Origin: JADKAV01 sp963704075
GTDB taxonomy: Bacteria > Actinomycetota > Actinomycetes > S36-B12 > UBA10799
DNA: 64,000 nt
NCBI GenBank assembly: GCA_963704075.1
Contig: CAVPGV010000019.1
Location: forward strand, 124,001-188,000
Direction of reading: 5' to 3'
Shown piece by piece: positions 1 to 11,456 of the stretch; the first letter of the stretch is position 1, and every line of letters starts with the position of its first letter. A program made the position numbers and the translations under genes. Below the pieces are notes generated by a model that did not search any database, was not told the DNA's origin, and was given only the letters and a program-made list of their open reading frames with translations.

Positions 1-1275
1 GGTTCGAACACCACCTGATCAGCGGGCAGTGGCACGGCATCAGCCATTCCCTGACCGCTGGCCCCGGGGATGGGCACTTCGCCGGGCGCGAACACTTCCA
101 GGACGACGACGAAGTCCGCCAAGCCGAGGGCCTGACCGAACTCCTGCAAGTACATGGCGGTGCGGTAGTAGTGATGGGCTTGGAACGCCACCCGGATGCG
201 TCCGGTCCCCACCACATCACGAGCCGCCCGCAAAGTGGCCGCGATCTCGGTCGGGTGGTGCGCATAGTCGTCGAAGACCCGAACGCCGGCGATCTCGCCC
301 CGGTACTCGAAACGCCGACGGGTACCGGTGAACTGCGCGACCCCCCGGGCGATCTCCGCTGCCGGCAGCTCCAGGCCGGCGGCGGCGACCATGGCGGCCG
401 TCGCGTTACGCACGTTGTGCAGGCCGGGCACGCCGACGTGCGCACTGAACGCCCAGCAAGGGCCCCTCGACGGCGAAGTCGGAGCCTTCCGCCGTGCTGC
501 GCTCGACGGTGATGCGGTAGTCGCTGTCCGGGTCGACGCCGTATGTGCGAACATCCACCCCTGCGTCCGCCAACGTCATCCCCAGGCGGGCCGCCCCCGC
601 ATCGTCCTGACATACCACCAGGTAGCCCCCTCGAGCGCCGATGGCAGCCCCGAAGTCGTAGAAGCCAGCCTCCATGGCCTCAGCAGTGCCCCAATAGTTC
701 AGATGGTCCGCCTCCATGTTGGTGACGATTCCCACCCGCGCGTCGAGGCGCAGGAACGACCCGTCGCTCTCGTCGGCCTCGACCACGAAGGCGTTCCCAG
801 TACCGAGGTGGGCGTTCGAGCCCGAGTCGTGCAGTTCACTGCCGATCGCGAAGGACGGATCGACGCCGCATGCCTGCAGGATCACCGTCAGCATCGAGGT
901 CGTTGTGGTCTTGCCATGGGTCCCGGCGACGGCGAGCACGTTCTTTCCCACAGTGGTCAGGGCCAATGCGTCGGAGCGGTGGACGATGGGGATTCCGCGC
1001 TCACGAGCGGTGACGACTTCGACGTTGGTGGGCGAGATCGCCGTGGACACGACCACCGCCCCGACATCGCCCACGTTCGCCTGGTCATGACCGATGTGAC
1101 ACTCGGCACCGAGTGCGCGCAGCGCGTCCACCCGCCGGGAGTCCTTCGCATCCGACCCGCTGACCCGGATGCCACGGGCCAGCAGCAGGCGGGCCAAGGC
1201 ACTCATCCCGGCTCCACCGACCCCGACGATGTGCACCGAGTCCGGAATCCTGGAGATCTCTGGGTTCTCGCTCAC
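1..1275 (-). CDS. murC: UDP-N-acetylmuramate--L-alanine ligase MurC (3' end outside window; one frameshift)
   Basis: Cytoplasmic ATP-dependent ligase that adds L-alanine to UDP-MurNAc, the first stem-peptide step of peptidoglycan synthesis. The N-terminal motif GVGGAGM is at residues 18-24 and the Mur-ligase P-loop GTHGKTTTT at 118-126. The frame from the ATG at 1275 ends near 406 in an unrelated Arg-rich tail. Changing frame at about 450 restores MurC sequence (AHVGVPGLHNVRNA, then DDYAHHPTE) that stays open to the window edge, so one extra base is likely there. The ATG overlaps the murG stop by 4 bp. It is the last readable gene of the leftward dcw operon; ftsQ and ftsZ would be expected beyond position 1. 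Confidence 0.93.
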
Positions 1276-2360
1276 TTATCACCCTTCACCGCGGCAGCCA
1301 TCACCATGTCCGCCAGCCGACCGGCAGCATCCCGCACACCGTGTTCAGCGGCATTTGCGGACATCGTGTCCAGTCTGCCGCGATCGGTGATGACGGCAAG
1401 CACCGCGTCCGACAGCACGATCCCCGACAGCTGGTCATCCTCGACCAGCATGCCGCCGCCGGCATCGACGACCGGGGCCGCGTTGTGCCGCTGCTCACCG
1501 TTGCCGATAGGCAGCGGAACGTAGACCGCGGGCAGACCGACCGCAGCCAGTTCTGCACACGTCATGGCACCGGCCCGGCACACCGCCATGTCGCCGGCCG
1601 CGTACGCGTCGTCCATGCCGTCTATGTATGCCACACCGTGATAGTCCGGCAGATCAGCGAGGCCCTCGACCTGGTCGGTGTTCTTCGGTCCGAAGGCGTG
1701 CAGGATCTGAACGCCGGCCGCGGTCAGGGCAGGTGCCGCAGCCACGGTGGCGGCGTTCAAGGACCGTGCGCCCTGCGACCCACCGAACACCAACAGGCAG
1801 GGCCGCTGCGGATCGAGACCCCACCGAGCACATGCCGATCTGCGACGCCCCGCTCGGTCGAGATTCGCGATGCTCTCGCGCAGGGGAATCCCGATCCTCA
1901 CCGCACCCGGCAGACTCCCGCTGGTGGCTTCCGCCACGAACGGGGTGAAGCGCCGCCCGACCTTGTTGGCCAGTCCGGCTTTGGCGTTGGCCTCGTGAAC
2001 GACGATCGGAACCCTGCCACGAGCGGCCAGGTATGCCGGCAGCGCGACGAATCCACCGAAGCCCACCAGCACATCGGCCTGCCGAGCCTGCAGAATCTCC
2101 CGGCACTGGCGGACCGCCTTGCTCACGCGCCGGGGAAGAGTGAAGAGGTCCTTCGTCGGCCGACGAGGCAGCGGTACCCGTTCGATGAGGTCCAACTCAT
2201 AACCGCGGGCGGGGACCAGGCGGGTCTCCAGCCCTTCGGAAGTGCCGATGGCGGTGACGACCGCGTCCGGATCCATGGCCTTCACGGCGTCGGCGAGGTT
2301 GAGCGCCGGTTCGACGTGTCCGGCAGTGCCCCCTCCGGCGACCACCACCCGTAGTCCCAT
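1272..2360 (-). CDS. murG: UDP-GlcNAc:lipid I N-acetylglucosaminyltransferase MurG
   Basis: Peripheral membrane GT28 glycosyltransferase that converts lipid I to lipid II on the inner face of the membrane. The 362-residue length is normal for the family. The N-terminal glycine-rich motif GGGTAGHVEP lies at residues 9-18, and the C-terminal donor-binding half carries VFGGSQGA. The reading frame is intact. It sits 2 bp after ftsW and overlaps murC by 4 bp (ATGA), so it is translated within the dcw operon. Confidence 0.96.
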   Translation of the reverse strand: MGLRVVVAGGGTAGHVEPALNLADAVKAMDPDAVVTAIGTSEGLETRLVPARGYELDLIERVPLPRRPTKDLFTLPRRVSKAVRQCREILQARQADVLVGFGGFVALPAYLAARGRVPIVVHEANAKAGLANKVGRRFTPFVAEATSGSLPGAVRIGIPLRESIANLDRAGRRRSACARWGLDPQRPCLLVFGGSQGARSLNAATVAAAPALTAAGVQILHAFGPKNTDQVEGLADLPDYHGVAYIDGMDDAYAAGDMAVCRAGAMTCAELAAVGLPAVYVPLPIGNGEQRHNAAPVVDAGGGMLVEDDQLSGIVLSDAVLAVITDRGRLDTMSANAAEHGVRDAAGRLADMVMAAAVKGDK

Positions 2361-2362
2361 GG

Positions 2363-3577
2363 TCAGTGACGCACCCTGGGGGTGATCAGCCGGGTGCGGT
2401 CGTCCCCGCGGCGGGCCCGCAGTGCCGCGGCGGTCTCCGGCTCATTGCGGGCGAAGGCCAACAGGATCCCAATAGCGCACAGACACATCAGCAGCGACGA
2501 CCCGCCATAGGACACCATCGGCAGCGGCAGCCCGGTGATCGGCAGCAGGCCGAGGACAGCACCAATATTGATCAGAGCCTGTCCGATGATCCAGGCCAGC
2601 AGTCCGCCGGTGGTCAACTTCACGAACAGGTCGTCGGAGCTGCGCGCCACCCGTACAGCGACGATCGCGATGATCGCGAACATCGCCAGAACGCTCACGG
2701 TCCCGATTAGCCCCAACTCCTCACCGATGACCGCGAAGATGAAGTCCGTGTGGGCTTCCGGAAGACCGCCCCATTTCTCGCGGCTGGCCCCGAGCCCGGT
2801 GCCCGCCAGCCCACCGGTGGCCAAGCCGTATTGACCATGGATCACTTGATACCCGGCTCCACTGGGGTCGGAGGCGGGATCCAGCCACGTCCGGAAACGT
2901 TGCATCCGGTAGGCGACGGTGACCGACAGCACCGCCACCATGACGAGCAGGCCACCGAAGGCGACTCCGAACACCCGGGCCGGCGCGCCGATCACGAACA
3001 GCAGGCTGGCCAGGATGGGGAACATCACGATGGTGGTGCCCAGGTCTCCCTCCAGCACGATCAGAACGACGATCGCGAACCAGACGGGGATCAGTGGTAC
3101 CAGCAGGTGACGCCACTCGTGGATGACCTTGCGCTTGCGCGTCAGCAGGTCGGCGCCCCAGACGATGATCGCCAGCTTCGCGAGTTCGCTGGGCTGGAAC
3201 TGGAAGGGACCGCCGAAGTTGATCCAGTTGCGCTGCCCGTACACGGACACGCCGATCCCCGGGACGAACACCAGGAACAGGCCGATGAAGGCAGCGACCA
3301 GCAGGTACGGGGCGGCCTTGCGGATACGGGCCACGGACGCTCGGGATATCAGGACCATCGCTGCCAGGCCGACGGCGGCGAACATCAACTGCTTCTGGGT
3401 CACGGTCAGCCCCACCCCGTCGCCGGCGGCGTAGGTGACCACGTTGCTGGCCGAGAAGACCATGACGATACCCAGGACCAGCAGCAGCATCGTCGTGCTC
3501 AGCAGCAGGGCGTAGTTGGCCAACGGGTGGTTCCACCACCGGCGCAGCGTCTCGCCACCCGGAACGACGTGCCACAT
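2363..3577 (-). CDS. ftsW: SEDS-family septal peptidoglycan glycosyltransferase FtsW
   Basis: Polytopic SEDS protein that polymerises lipid II at the division septum with its partner FtsI. It is about 404 residues with roughly ten hydrophobic segments, and the family signature PLPMVSYGGSS lies near the C-terminus. The frame is open further upstream to 3796, but that extension lies inside murD and is Arg/Pro-rich. The ATG at 3577 is preceded by AGGGGAG at good spacing and follows the murD stop by 25 bp, so I use it. RodA is the alternative SEDS paralogue, but the position between murD and murG points to FtsW. Confidence 0.94.
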   Translation of the reverse strand: MWHVVPGGETLRRWWNHPLANYALLLSTTMLLLVLGIVMVFSASNVVTYAAGDGVGLTVTQKQLMFAAVGLAAMVLISRASVARIRKAAPYLLVAAFIGLFLVFVPGIGVSVYGQRNWINFGGPFQFQPSELAKLAIIVWGADLLTRKRKVIHEWRHLLVPLIPVWFAIVVLIVLEGDLGTTIVMFPILASLLFVIGAPARVFGVAFGGLLVMVAVLSVTVAYRMQRFRTWLDPASDPSGAGYQVIHGQYGLATGGLAGTGLGASREKWGGLPEAHTDFIFAVIGEELGLIGTVSVLAMFAIIAIVAVRVARSSDDLFVKLTTGGLLAWIIGQALINIGAVLGLLPITGLPLPMVSYGGSSLLMCLCAIGILLAFARNEPETAAALRARRGDDRTRLITPRVRH

Positions 3578-3602
3578 CAGCAGCTCCCCTGGTGAACGGC
3601 CA

Positions 3603-5031
3603 TCAGCGTCCCTCCAGCGCGGACACGGCGACCGCGAACTCACGACCCCGCTGCGCGTAGTCGGTGAACATGTCCCACGAGGCGCATCCCGGCGCCAGGA
3701 GCACCGTGTCCCCCGCCTGCGCCAGACCGGCGGCGCGTGTGACCACTTCGTGCATTGCTCCAGTGTCCGTGCCGGTGACCACTTCCACGGGCACATCCGG
3801 TGCGTGTCGCCGGAGTGCGGCCAGGATCAGCTCCCGGTCGGCCCCCAACAGCACCACGGCCCGCAGACGCTGCGCATGTCGCTGGACGAGGTCGTCGAAG
3901 GACTGCCCCTTGGCCAGGCCACCGGCGATCCAGACCACCGGGTCATAGGCACGCAGCGACATGTCCGCGGCATGGGCGTTCGTGGCCTTGGAGTCGTCGA
4001 TGTACAGCACGCCGTCGACCCGGCCGACCTCGGCGATCCGGTGCCCGGCCGGCTCGAACTGCCGTAGGCCCATGCCGATGTGGCGCGGTTGGACGTCGAA
4101 CGACCGCGCCATGGCGGCTGCGGCCAGCGCATTGGCGATCTGATGCGGAACCGGCGGGCGGACGTCGTCGACCGTCGCGAGTTCGAGGGCATGGGTGTCC
4201 CGCTGTTCCAGGAACGCCCGATCAGCCAGGATGTCCTCCACGAGTCCGACCTCCGAGCGCCCCGGGATGCCCAGGGTGAACCCGATCGCTCGGCAGCCCT
4301 CCACGACCACGGCCTGTTCGACCATCTCGATGGTCGCCCGGTCTTGGCTGTTGTATACGCAGGCGACCTGAGTGCGTTCATACACCCGGGCCTTCGCGTC
4401 GCGATATGCCTGGAACGACCCAAAGAAGTCGACGTGGTCCTCGGCCAGGTTGAGGCAGACGGCCGCGTGCGGCGACACCGTGTGGACGAACGGCAGTTGC
4501 GGGGCTCCCACCTCGACGGCCAGCACGTCGTAGGGCCGTGGATCGAGGACCGCGGACACCAGACTGACCCCGATGTTGCCCACCGCATCCGTGCGCAGCC
4601 CGGCTGCACGCAGCATGGCGGCAAGCATCAGCGTGGTGGTGGTCTTGCCGTTGGTGCCCGTGACGAACAACCACGGCGCCGACTCCGGATGCCGCATGCG
4701 CCAGGCCAGTTCGAGCTCCCCCCAGACGGGCATGTCCCGTGCCTGGGCGCTGCGGATCACCGGTGAACTCGGCGGCAGGCCCGGGGACACGACCAGCAGA
4801 TCCGCCTCCGGCAGGGTCCGGCCGTCCCCGAGCCGCACGGTGGCCCCGAGAACCTCGAGGATCTGGGCCTTGTTCCGCTGCGTCGCGGCCGTCCTGGTCG
4901 TCGATGACGACCACGTCGGCATTGCGTTCAAGCAGCGCATCGGCGCATGAGAAGCCGGCGATGCCGATCCCCGCGACCACAACACGCACTCCCGACCAGT
5001 CCACGGTGCCGGGCCCGGGCAGATCCGTCAC
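3603..5031 (-). CDS. murD: UDP-N-acetylmuramoylalanine--D-glutamate ligase MurD (one frameshift)
   Basis: Cytoplasmic ligase that adds D-glutamate to UDP-MurNAc-L-Ala. The C-terminal frame carries the P-loop GTNGKTTTT and the ligase domain (LYIDDSKATNAHA). The N-terminal domain (VVVAGIGIAGFSCADALLE) is in another frame that starts at the GTG at 5031. The two join at about 4889-4890, where one base in a CC pair appears extra. The GTG overlaps the mraY stop, consistent with the tight coupling of this operon. After repair the length (about 475 residues) is normal for MurD. Confidence 0.92.
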
Positions 5032-6094
5032 AGCCGCACCCACTCGGCGTAGAACAAGGACAACGCCGCCGCCACGAAAGCGCCTGCACGATCCAGAAGC
5101 GGACCACGATGGTGATCTCACCCCAGCCCTTCATCTCGAAATGGTGATGCAGGGGCGCCATCCTGAACATCCGTTTGCCCGTCAACTTGAAGCTGCCCAC
5201 CTGCCCGATCACCGACAGTGTGATGACCAGGAACAGCCCGGCCATCAGTGGCAGCAGCAGTTCGGTGCGGCTGAGGATCGCCAACGACGCGATGCCGCCG
5301 CCGAGTGCCAAGGAGCCCGTGTCCCCCATGAAGATCTGGGCCGGCGAGGCGTTCCACCACAGGAAGCCCACGCATGCTCCCGCCAGGGCCGCGGCGATAA
5401 CAGCCAGGTCGAGCGGGTCGCGCACGTCGTAGCAGCGCTCGAAACGACCGAACGAACAGTTCTGGCCGTATTGCCACACCCCGAGCAAGGTGTAGGCCAT
5501 GAACGTGATCGCACTGGCACCGGCCGCCAGCCCGTCCAGGCCGTCGGTGAGGTTGACCGCGTTGGTCGTCGCGGTTATCAGGAACCAGATCCAGATCATG
5601 AGCAGAGCGGTGGGCAGGACCAGGGGCGTGTCCCGGACCAGGGACACCGCGTTCGAGGCCGGCGTACGGCCGTACTCGTCGGGCCACAGAGTCGTGCCAT
5701 ACGCGAAGGTGAGTGCCACGAACGCCTGGCCGATCAGCTTGGTGCGTGCCCGGATCCCGGTGGACCGCTGTTTGAAGATCTTCAAGTAGTCGTCGGCCAT
5801 GCCGACCAGGCCGAGCCCGGCGATCAGGTATATCGCCAGCAGGCCGGAGGCGGTCGGCGCCTGCTGTGCGTACAGGTGCGACAGGCTGTACCCGAGAATC
5901 AGCGCGATCAGGATCGCCAGGCCGCCCATGGACGGCGTTCCCCGCTTGCCTTCGTGTTCGGGGTACGGAACACCCTCGGTGGACGTCCGGATCGCCTGCG
6001 AGTAGCCGTGGCGCGCCAAGAAGCGGATCAGCAACGGCGTGCCGAACAGCGTTACCAGCAAGGAGATCAGTCCGGCGATCACCACGAGCTTCAT
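5028..6094 (-). CDS. mraY: Phospho-N-acetylmuramoyl-pentapeptide transferase MraY (frameshift near C-terminus)
   Basis: Integral membrane transferase that makes lipid I from UDP-MurNAc-pentapeptide and undecaprenyl phosphate. Family motifs are present: KRGTPSMGG, GMADDYLK, NAVNLTDGLDGLA and MAPLHHHFEMKGW. The uncorrected frame reads past the expected end. A one-base change at about 5079-5083 gives the usual ending (FVAAALSLFYAEWVRL) and a TGA at 5028-5030 that overlaps the murD GTG. About ten transmembrane segments. The ATG overlaps the murF stop by 4 bp. Confidence 0.94.
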
Positions 6095-7469
6095 GTCGTC
6101 ACCGACAGCAATGCTTGGGCTACCCGCTCCAGCCCGACGGCACGCGACGCCTTGACCAGCACGACGTCCCCGGGTTGCACCTGCGCCTGGAGCAGGTCGA
6201 TGGCCTGTTCCACCGTGTCGACGGCCATCGACTCATCCCCCCACGAGCCCTCGTGCGCGGCACCCATATGGATGCTCTTGGCCCCGGGCCCCACCGCGAT
6301 CAGCCGCGAGATGTTCAGGCGCACGCACAACCGCCCGATCGCATCGTGTTCGGCGGGCGACGTCGGTCCCAGTTCGCGCATCTCGCCCAGCACCGCCCAG
6401 GTGCGCTTTCCCCGGCCCATCGCAGCCAGGGCCCGCAGACCGGCGCCCATCGACTCGGGGTTCGCGTTGTACGCGTCGTTGATCACGGTCACCCCACCGG
6501 CCGACGTGTCGACCTCCATCCGCCACCGGCTGTCCAGCCGGACGGACTGCAGGGCCTCAGCAGCCGCGACGAAATCCAGGTCGAGGGCCACCGCGGCCGC
6601 GACGGCGGCCGCCATGTTGAAACCCTGGTGTTCGCCGTACAGGTCGGGCCGAACCACCACCTCGTCGTCACCGTGGGCCAGGGTGACCACCGGCCTGCCC
6701 TCGTCGAGATCCAGCGCTGTGATCCGGACGTCAGCCCCGGCGGACTGTCCGAACGTGATGATGCGACCCGGCGCTCTTGGCGGCCATCCCCATGACACGG
6801 GGGTCGTCGGCGTTGAGCACGGCCACCCCGTCGGAGCCCAGAGCAGCGACGATCTCCGACTTCGCCCGGGCGATGCCGTCGCGGCTACCGAACTCGCTGA
6901 GGTGGGCTTGCCCGACGTTGAGGGCCATGGCCACGTCCGGTGGCGCGATGGTGCACAGGTACGCGATGTGACCCGTGCCACGGGCCCCCATTTCAGCGAC
7001 CAGGTAACGGGTCGCCGAGGTGACCTCGAAAACAGTGCGTGGCAGGCCGAGTTCGTTGTTGAAGGACCCCTGCGGGGCGACCGTCGGGGCGACCGCCGAC
7101 AGCACCACCTTCAGCAGATCCTTAGTACTGGTCTTGCCCGACGAGCCGGTCAGTGCAACGACCTGCAGATCCTCGCAGCGGTCGATCACCGCTCGCGCCA
7201 GACGTCCAGCCGCTGCAACGGTGTCGTCGACCAGGATGTGCGGACCGGGTACCGTACGGCTGACGACCGCCGCGACACAGCCCGCGCGCAACGCAGCGGC
7301 GACGTGATCGTGTCCGTCGTGAGTCTCCCCCACCACAGCGATGAACAGAGCCCCTGGCCCTGCCTCGCGCGAATCGGTCACGACCACGTCGAAGACGATG
7401 TCATCGGTCGCGTCGCGCAGGTCACCGGCCATCGCGAGGGCCGCCTCAGCCAAGTGTCATCGGGATCAT
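6091..7469 (-). CDS. murF: UDP-MurNAc-tripeptide--D-Ala-D-Ala ligase MurF (two frameshifts)
   Basis: Cytoplasmic ligase that adds D-Ala-D-Ala to complete the stem pentapeptide. The N-terminal part (residues from 7453 down) carries the P-loop GSSGKTSTKD and FNNELGLPRT. The C-terminal part, in another frame, carries INDAYNANPESM and VLGEMRELG. The pieces join at about 6767-6769, one extra G in a GGG run. A second extra base at 7451 separates the body from the ATG at 7469, which overlaps the murE stop (ATGA) and would give the usual MIPMTL start. Confidence 0.93.
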
Positions 7470-8976
7470 GGTCTGCGCTCCAGCGCCTCGCGAGCGACCA
7501 CCCGGTCGTCGAACGGATGGATGGTGCCGGCGATCTCCTGACCGGTCTCATGGCCCTTGCCCAGGATCATCACCGTGTCACCGGGCGCCGCCGCGGCTAC
7601 GACCGTCGCGATCGCCTCGCCGCGGTCACCGATCTCCCGAACGTCCCCCGCCGCAGCCTCGTGGGCCCCTGCCAGCACCGCTGCGCGGATCTCCGCGGGA
7701 TCCTCGGTGCGCGGGTTATCGTCGGTCACCACCACGTGATCGGCGTTCTCGGCCGCGATCCTGCCCATGGCGGGACGTTTGATCGCGTCCCGGTCACCAC
7801 CGCAGCCCAACACACACCAAATCTTGCCCTGCGTCAGCGGGCGCATCGTCAGCAAGGCTCCCCGAACCGCGTCCGGGGTGTGTGCATAATCCACGACGAC
7901 CACGACATCGGATGTGGGATCCGGACCCGGGCGAACCACCTCCATGCGGCCCGGAACGCCACGGAAGGCGGCGATCGCCTGCGCTGCGTCCTCCACTGGG
8001 AATCCCGCCTCGGCCATCATCACGAGGGCACCGAGGGCGTTGGCGACGTTGAACCGGCCCGGGGCACCGATCCGCACCGGAACCGTCGCACCCGCATGGA
8101 CCGCCACGAATCGCGAGCCGGCGGCATCCGACTCGATCAGGTCAGCCGTCCAGTCGGCTTCCGCGAAACCGTACGTGACTGTGGGAATCGTCACCGTTTC
8201 GGCCAGACGGCGCCCCCACCGATCGTCGACGTTGATGACGGCCCGCCGACTGCGCTGTCCGGTGAACAAGCCGGCCTTCGCGCGTGAAGTAGTCCTCCAT
8301 GTCGGCGTGGAAGTCGAGGTGGTCGGGGCTCAGATTGGTGAAGCCGCTGACGTCGAACTGCAGACCGTCCACCCGTCCGAGGACCAGCGCATGACTGGAG
8401 ACCTCCATGGCGACCGAGCGCATTCCTGCCGCGACCATCGTGCGCCAGGATCGCCTGGACGTCGGGTGCCTCCGGGGTTGTCCGCAGGGTCGGCAGACGC
8501 CGATTGCCCACCCAGGTTCCGGTGGTACCGATCAGGCCCGTGGGCACGGACAATGCGGCGAGTGCGGCGGCAAGCATGTAGGTGACGGTGGTCTTGCCGT
8601 TGGTGCCAGTGACCGCGAACGTGCGCAATCGCCGGGCCGGATGACCGTAGACCATGGCACTGACCGCACCGAGGACCGCGCGCGGGTCCGGGCACACCAC
8701 GGTCGGGACATCCCAGGGGCCCGACAGTTCGACACCCACGGGATCGGTGAGGATCGCCGCCGCCCCGGCGCGTACCGCATCTGCGGCGAATCGGGCCCCG
8801 TGCGTCCTGGCACCGGGAAGGGCCGCGTACAGGTCGCCGGGCGCAACGGCATGGGAGTCCAGCGTGACGCCGGTCACGCTGCCGGACTGCGACTCCACAC
8901 CGACGAGCCGACAGATATCAGGCAACGACACCGGCGGCATCGGCTCCCGGATGAACTGCCCGGCGCTGGGTGCCAC
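7466..8976 (-). CDS. murE: UDP-MurNAc-L-Ala-D-Glu ligase MurE, meso-DAP type (two frameshifts)
   Basis: Cytoplasmic ligase that adds the third stem-peptide residue. The P-loop GTNGKTTVTYML is in the N-terminal piece, MEVSSHAL and FTNLSPDHLDFH in the middle piece, and YAHTPDA and ILGKGHETGQ in the C-terminal piece. The motif DNPR is the form associated with meso-diaminopimelate rather than lysine. The three frames join at about 8439 and 8279, each explained by one extra base. The start is the GTG at 8976, 7 bp after the ftsI stop; an ATG 12 codons downstream is an alternative. Confidence 0.92.
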
Positions 8977-8983
8977 GAATCGA

Positions 8984-10790
8984 TCACTGCCCGAGGTCGG
9001 TGGAGAAGATCGGCATCGTGGGGGACTTCTTCCCGCTGGGCGGCACGTTCATGGACTGCAGGCCGTGCACCATCACCTCGCGGAAGATGGGACCACCGGT
9101 CTGACCGCCGTAGCGCGACAGTTTGGGGTTCTGCACGATGACGCCGACCGCGAGCACCGGGTCGTCGGCCGGCGCCACCCCGATGAAGGAGGCTGTGACC
9201 GAGTTGTCGTAGCAGCCACACGCATCGTTGATCCGATAGGCGGTGCCGGTCTTGCCCGCCACCCGATAACCAGGGATGGCCGCCATCTGGGCCGTCCCCT
9301 GATCGCCGACGACCTGCTCCATCATCCGCATCGTCTGCCGAGCCGCTTTCTCGTCCACCACCTGGATACCCTGCGGCTGCTCGGCCGGCTGGACCTTCCC
9401 GTCGGGGCCGATGTAGCTCTTGATCAACGTGGACGGCATGCGGACCCCACCGTTGGCCACGGTGGCGAAGACTGACGTGGCCTGGATGGTGTTGACCGAC
9501 AGTCCCTGCCCGAAGGCGATCGTGGGGAACGAGGTCGCCGACCACTCCGACGGCGGCGGGACGTAGCCATCACTCTCTCCGGGGAACTGCAGGCCGGTGG
9601 GTTCGCCGACGCCGAACTTCTTGATGTAGTCGTACAGTTTCTGCTCTCCGATGAGTTCGGCGGCCTCAATAGTCCCCGTGTTCGCCGACTTGGCGAGGAT
9701 TCCCGCCAGCGTCAGTTGGTAGGTCGGATGCGCATCGTGGTTGCGGAAAGTGCTGCCCCCCCGGGTGAAACTGTAGGGCACGGTGAACACGGTCTTGGGG
9801 GTCGCGGCCCGCTCATTCAACACCGCAGCCATGGTCATGACCTTGCTCGTGGAACCCGGCTCGAAGACCTCGGTCACCGCCCGGTTGTTGCGATTGGCGT
9901 CGTTGGCCTGCCCCGGGTAGTTCGGGTTCATGGTCGGGACGGAGGCGAGAGCTTTGATCTCTCCGGTCCGAACGTCGATCACCACGACGGTGCCGCTGTC
10001 GGCCTGGACTTCTTTGACCCGTTGCTCGATGGCCTGCTGTGCGACCCACTGCAGATCCGAGTCGATGGTCAACTGCACGGAGGTCCCCGGCACCGGTTCT
10101 CGTTCGCGTTCGGAACCGGTGGGGATCTGGCGGCCGCCGAGTCCGCTTTCGAAGATCTTCTGCCCGTCCTGGCCACGCAACTCCGCGTCGAGGCCGTACT
10201 CCAGCCCCCCGCCGGCCTCACCGTCCTCGCGCACGTATCCGATGACGTTGGCCGCCAGTTCCCCGGAGGGGTAGTAGCGCTTGGTGGTGCGTTGCCCGAA
10301 GATGCCCCGCAGGTCCAGCGACGAGACCGCGTCCCACACCTCGGGGGTCACCTGCTTGGCCACGTACGCGAAGTGCTTGTCCGTGGTCAAGGAAGCGACG
10401 ATCTCTTCCTTTGGGGATGTTGAGGATCGGGGCCAGGTAGTCGGCGGTCGCTTCCTTATCCGTCACCAGGCGCGGGTCGGCGGTCACATCGACGGCCACA
10501 ATGGATTCCGCCAGCGGGTTCATCTTGTCGTCGTAGATCGTGCCGCGGGCCGCGGGCAGCGACACCACGGCAGTGCGATCGGCGACGGCTGCCTCCGCCC
10601 GGGGAGTGCGGTTGAGCAGTTGCAGGTCGACCAGGCGAGCGGCGAAGATCGTCATGACGAACGCGACGATCAGAGCCAGTAGCCGCAGACGCCGTGACGG
10701 ATCCGCCGGTTCGTAGGTGCGTGCCGGGCCGTTACCGCCGCCGTCGATCCATCGACTCGGGCCACGGGGTGGTCGTGTCGATGTACTCAC
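8984..10790 (-). CDS. ftsI: Penicillin-binding protein FtsI / PBP3 (one frameshift)
   Basis: Bitopic class B penicillin-binding protein, the septal transpeptidase that works with FtsW. A short Arg/Pro-rich cytoplasmic tail precedes one membrane segment at about residues 34-52, then a dimerisation domain. The transpeptidase domain shows all three active-site motifs: STSK (SxxK), SAN (SxN) and KTGT. The N-terminal and C-terminal frames join at about 10410-10412, where a TTT run has one extra base. The GTG start at 10790 lies at the end of the ftsL region. No PASTA domain is seen at the C-terminus. Confidence 0.94.
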
Positions 10791-11456
10791 TGCCGTCCTG
10801 TCGTTCGTCGGTGGCGGATCGAGCGTGCGCAGCAGCGCTCTACTCGCCGGTTATTCCCAAGGGTTGCTCGGTGGTCGTGCCTGGCCCGGACGACACGCCG
10901 GGAGACGGCTCGGTTAGTGCCGGATCCGGTGCTGTCGCGGGCTGCAGGGACCGCAGGGTCCGCCCCGGGGACTGCCGCACCAGGTTCCCCGACGGTCGAC
11001 GGATCGACAGCAGCGGCTCCGGCGGATGGGATGCCTGCAGACGTCTGGGGTTCGACCGGTGACCGGGTCCAGGGGCAATCCCGCCGCATACGGGACGCCG
11101 AGGATCTTGCCGTCGGACAGGCGGATGAACACCGGCGTGGTCGCGGGCACCAGACCCAACTTCTTCGCGCGTTTCGCCAGGGTCACCGAGGACGAGGCGT
11201 CCTGGATCTGCGTGCGCAGGGCCTGCTCGCGCTGCGCGAGTTCGGCGGTCTGCACCCTCAGTTCATGGGCCCGGAAACTGCCCTTGGCCAGTGCCGTGTT
11301 CAGGACCAGAAGAATGAGCAGTCCGAGGCTGAGCACGGCCAGCGCCCCGATCGCGAAGGCGCTGGAGCTCATGACACCGGTGCGGGTGGCCCGATGGGCC
11401 GGAAGCGAACGGTTCAGCACCGTGCGGCGCGAACCCGCATGGGGTACGACCGTCAT
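10787..11456 (-). CDS. ftsL: FtsL-like septum-formation initiator (frameshifted; C-terminus uncertain)
   Basis: Small bitopic division protein between rsmH and ftsI, the usual ftsL place. A basic N-terminal tail is followed by one membrane segment (AFAIGALAVLSLGLLILLVL) and a short coiled coil (AELAQREQALRTQIQDAS). Past LPLDPVT the frame degenerates. An extra C at about 11057 leads into a Pro/Ala/Gly-rich tail (EPQTSAGIPSAGAAAVDPS). That frame ends at 10787, overlapping the ftsI GTG. A second shift near 10918 would instead give a Thr/Pro-rich ending at 10841. The ATG at 11456 overlaps the rsmH stop (ATGA). Confidence 0.75.

Noticed and set aside
2363..3796. FtsW start at 3796
   Set aside because: The extra 73 codons lie inside murD and are Arg/Pro-rich; the ATG at 3577 has a good ribosome-binding site.
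4739..8287. A 1182-codon open frame on the plus strand opposite murD-mraY-murF-murE
   Set aside because: It is antisense to conserved Mur genes, rich in Arg/Pro/His/Gln and without any recognisable domain; long antisense frames are common in high-GC DNA.
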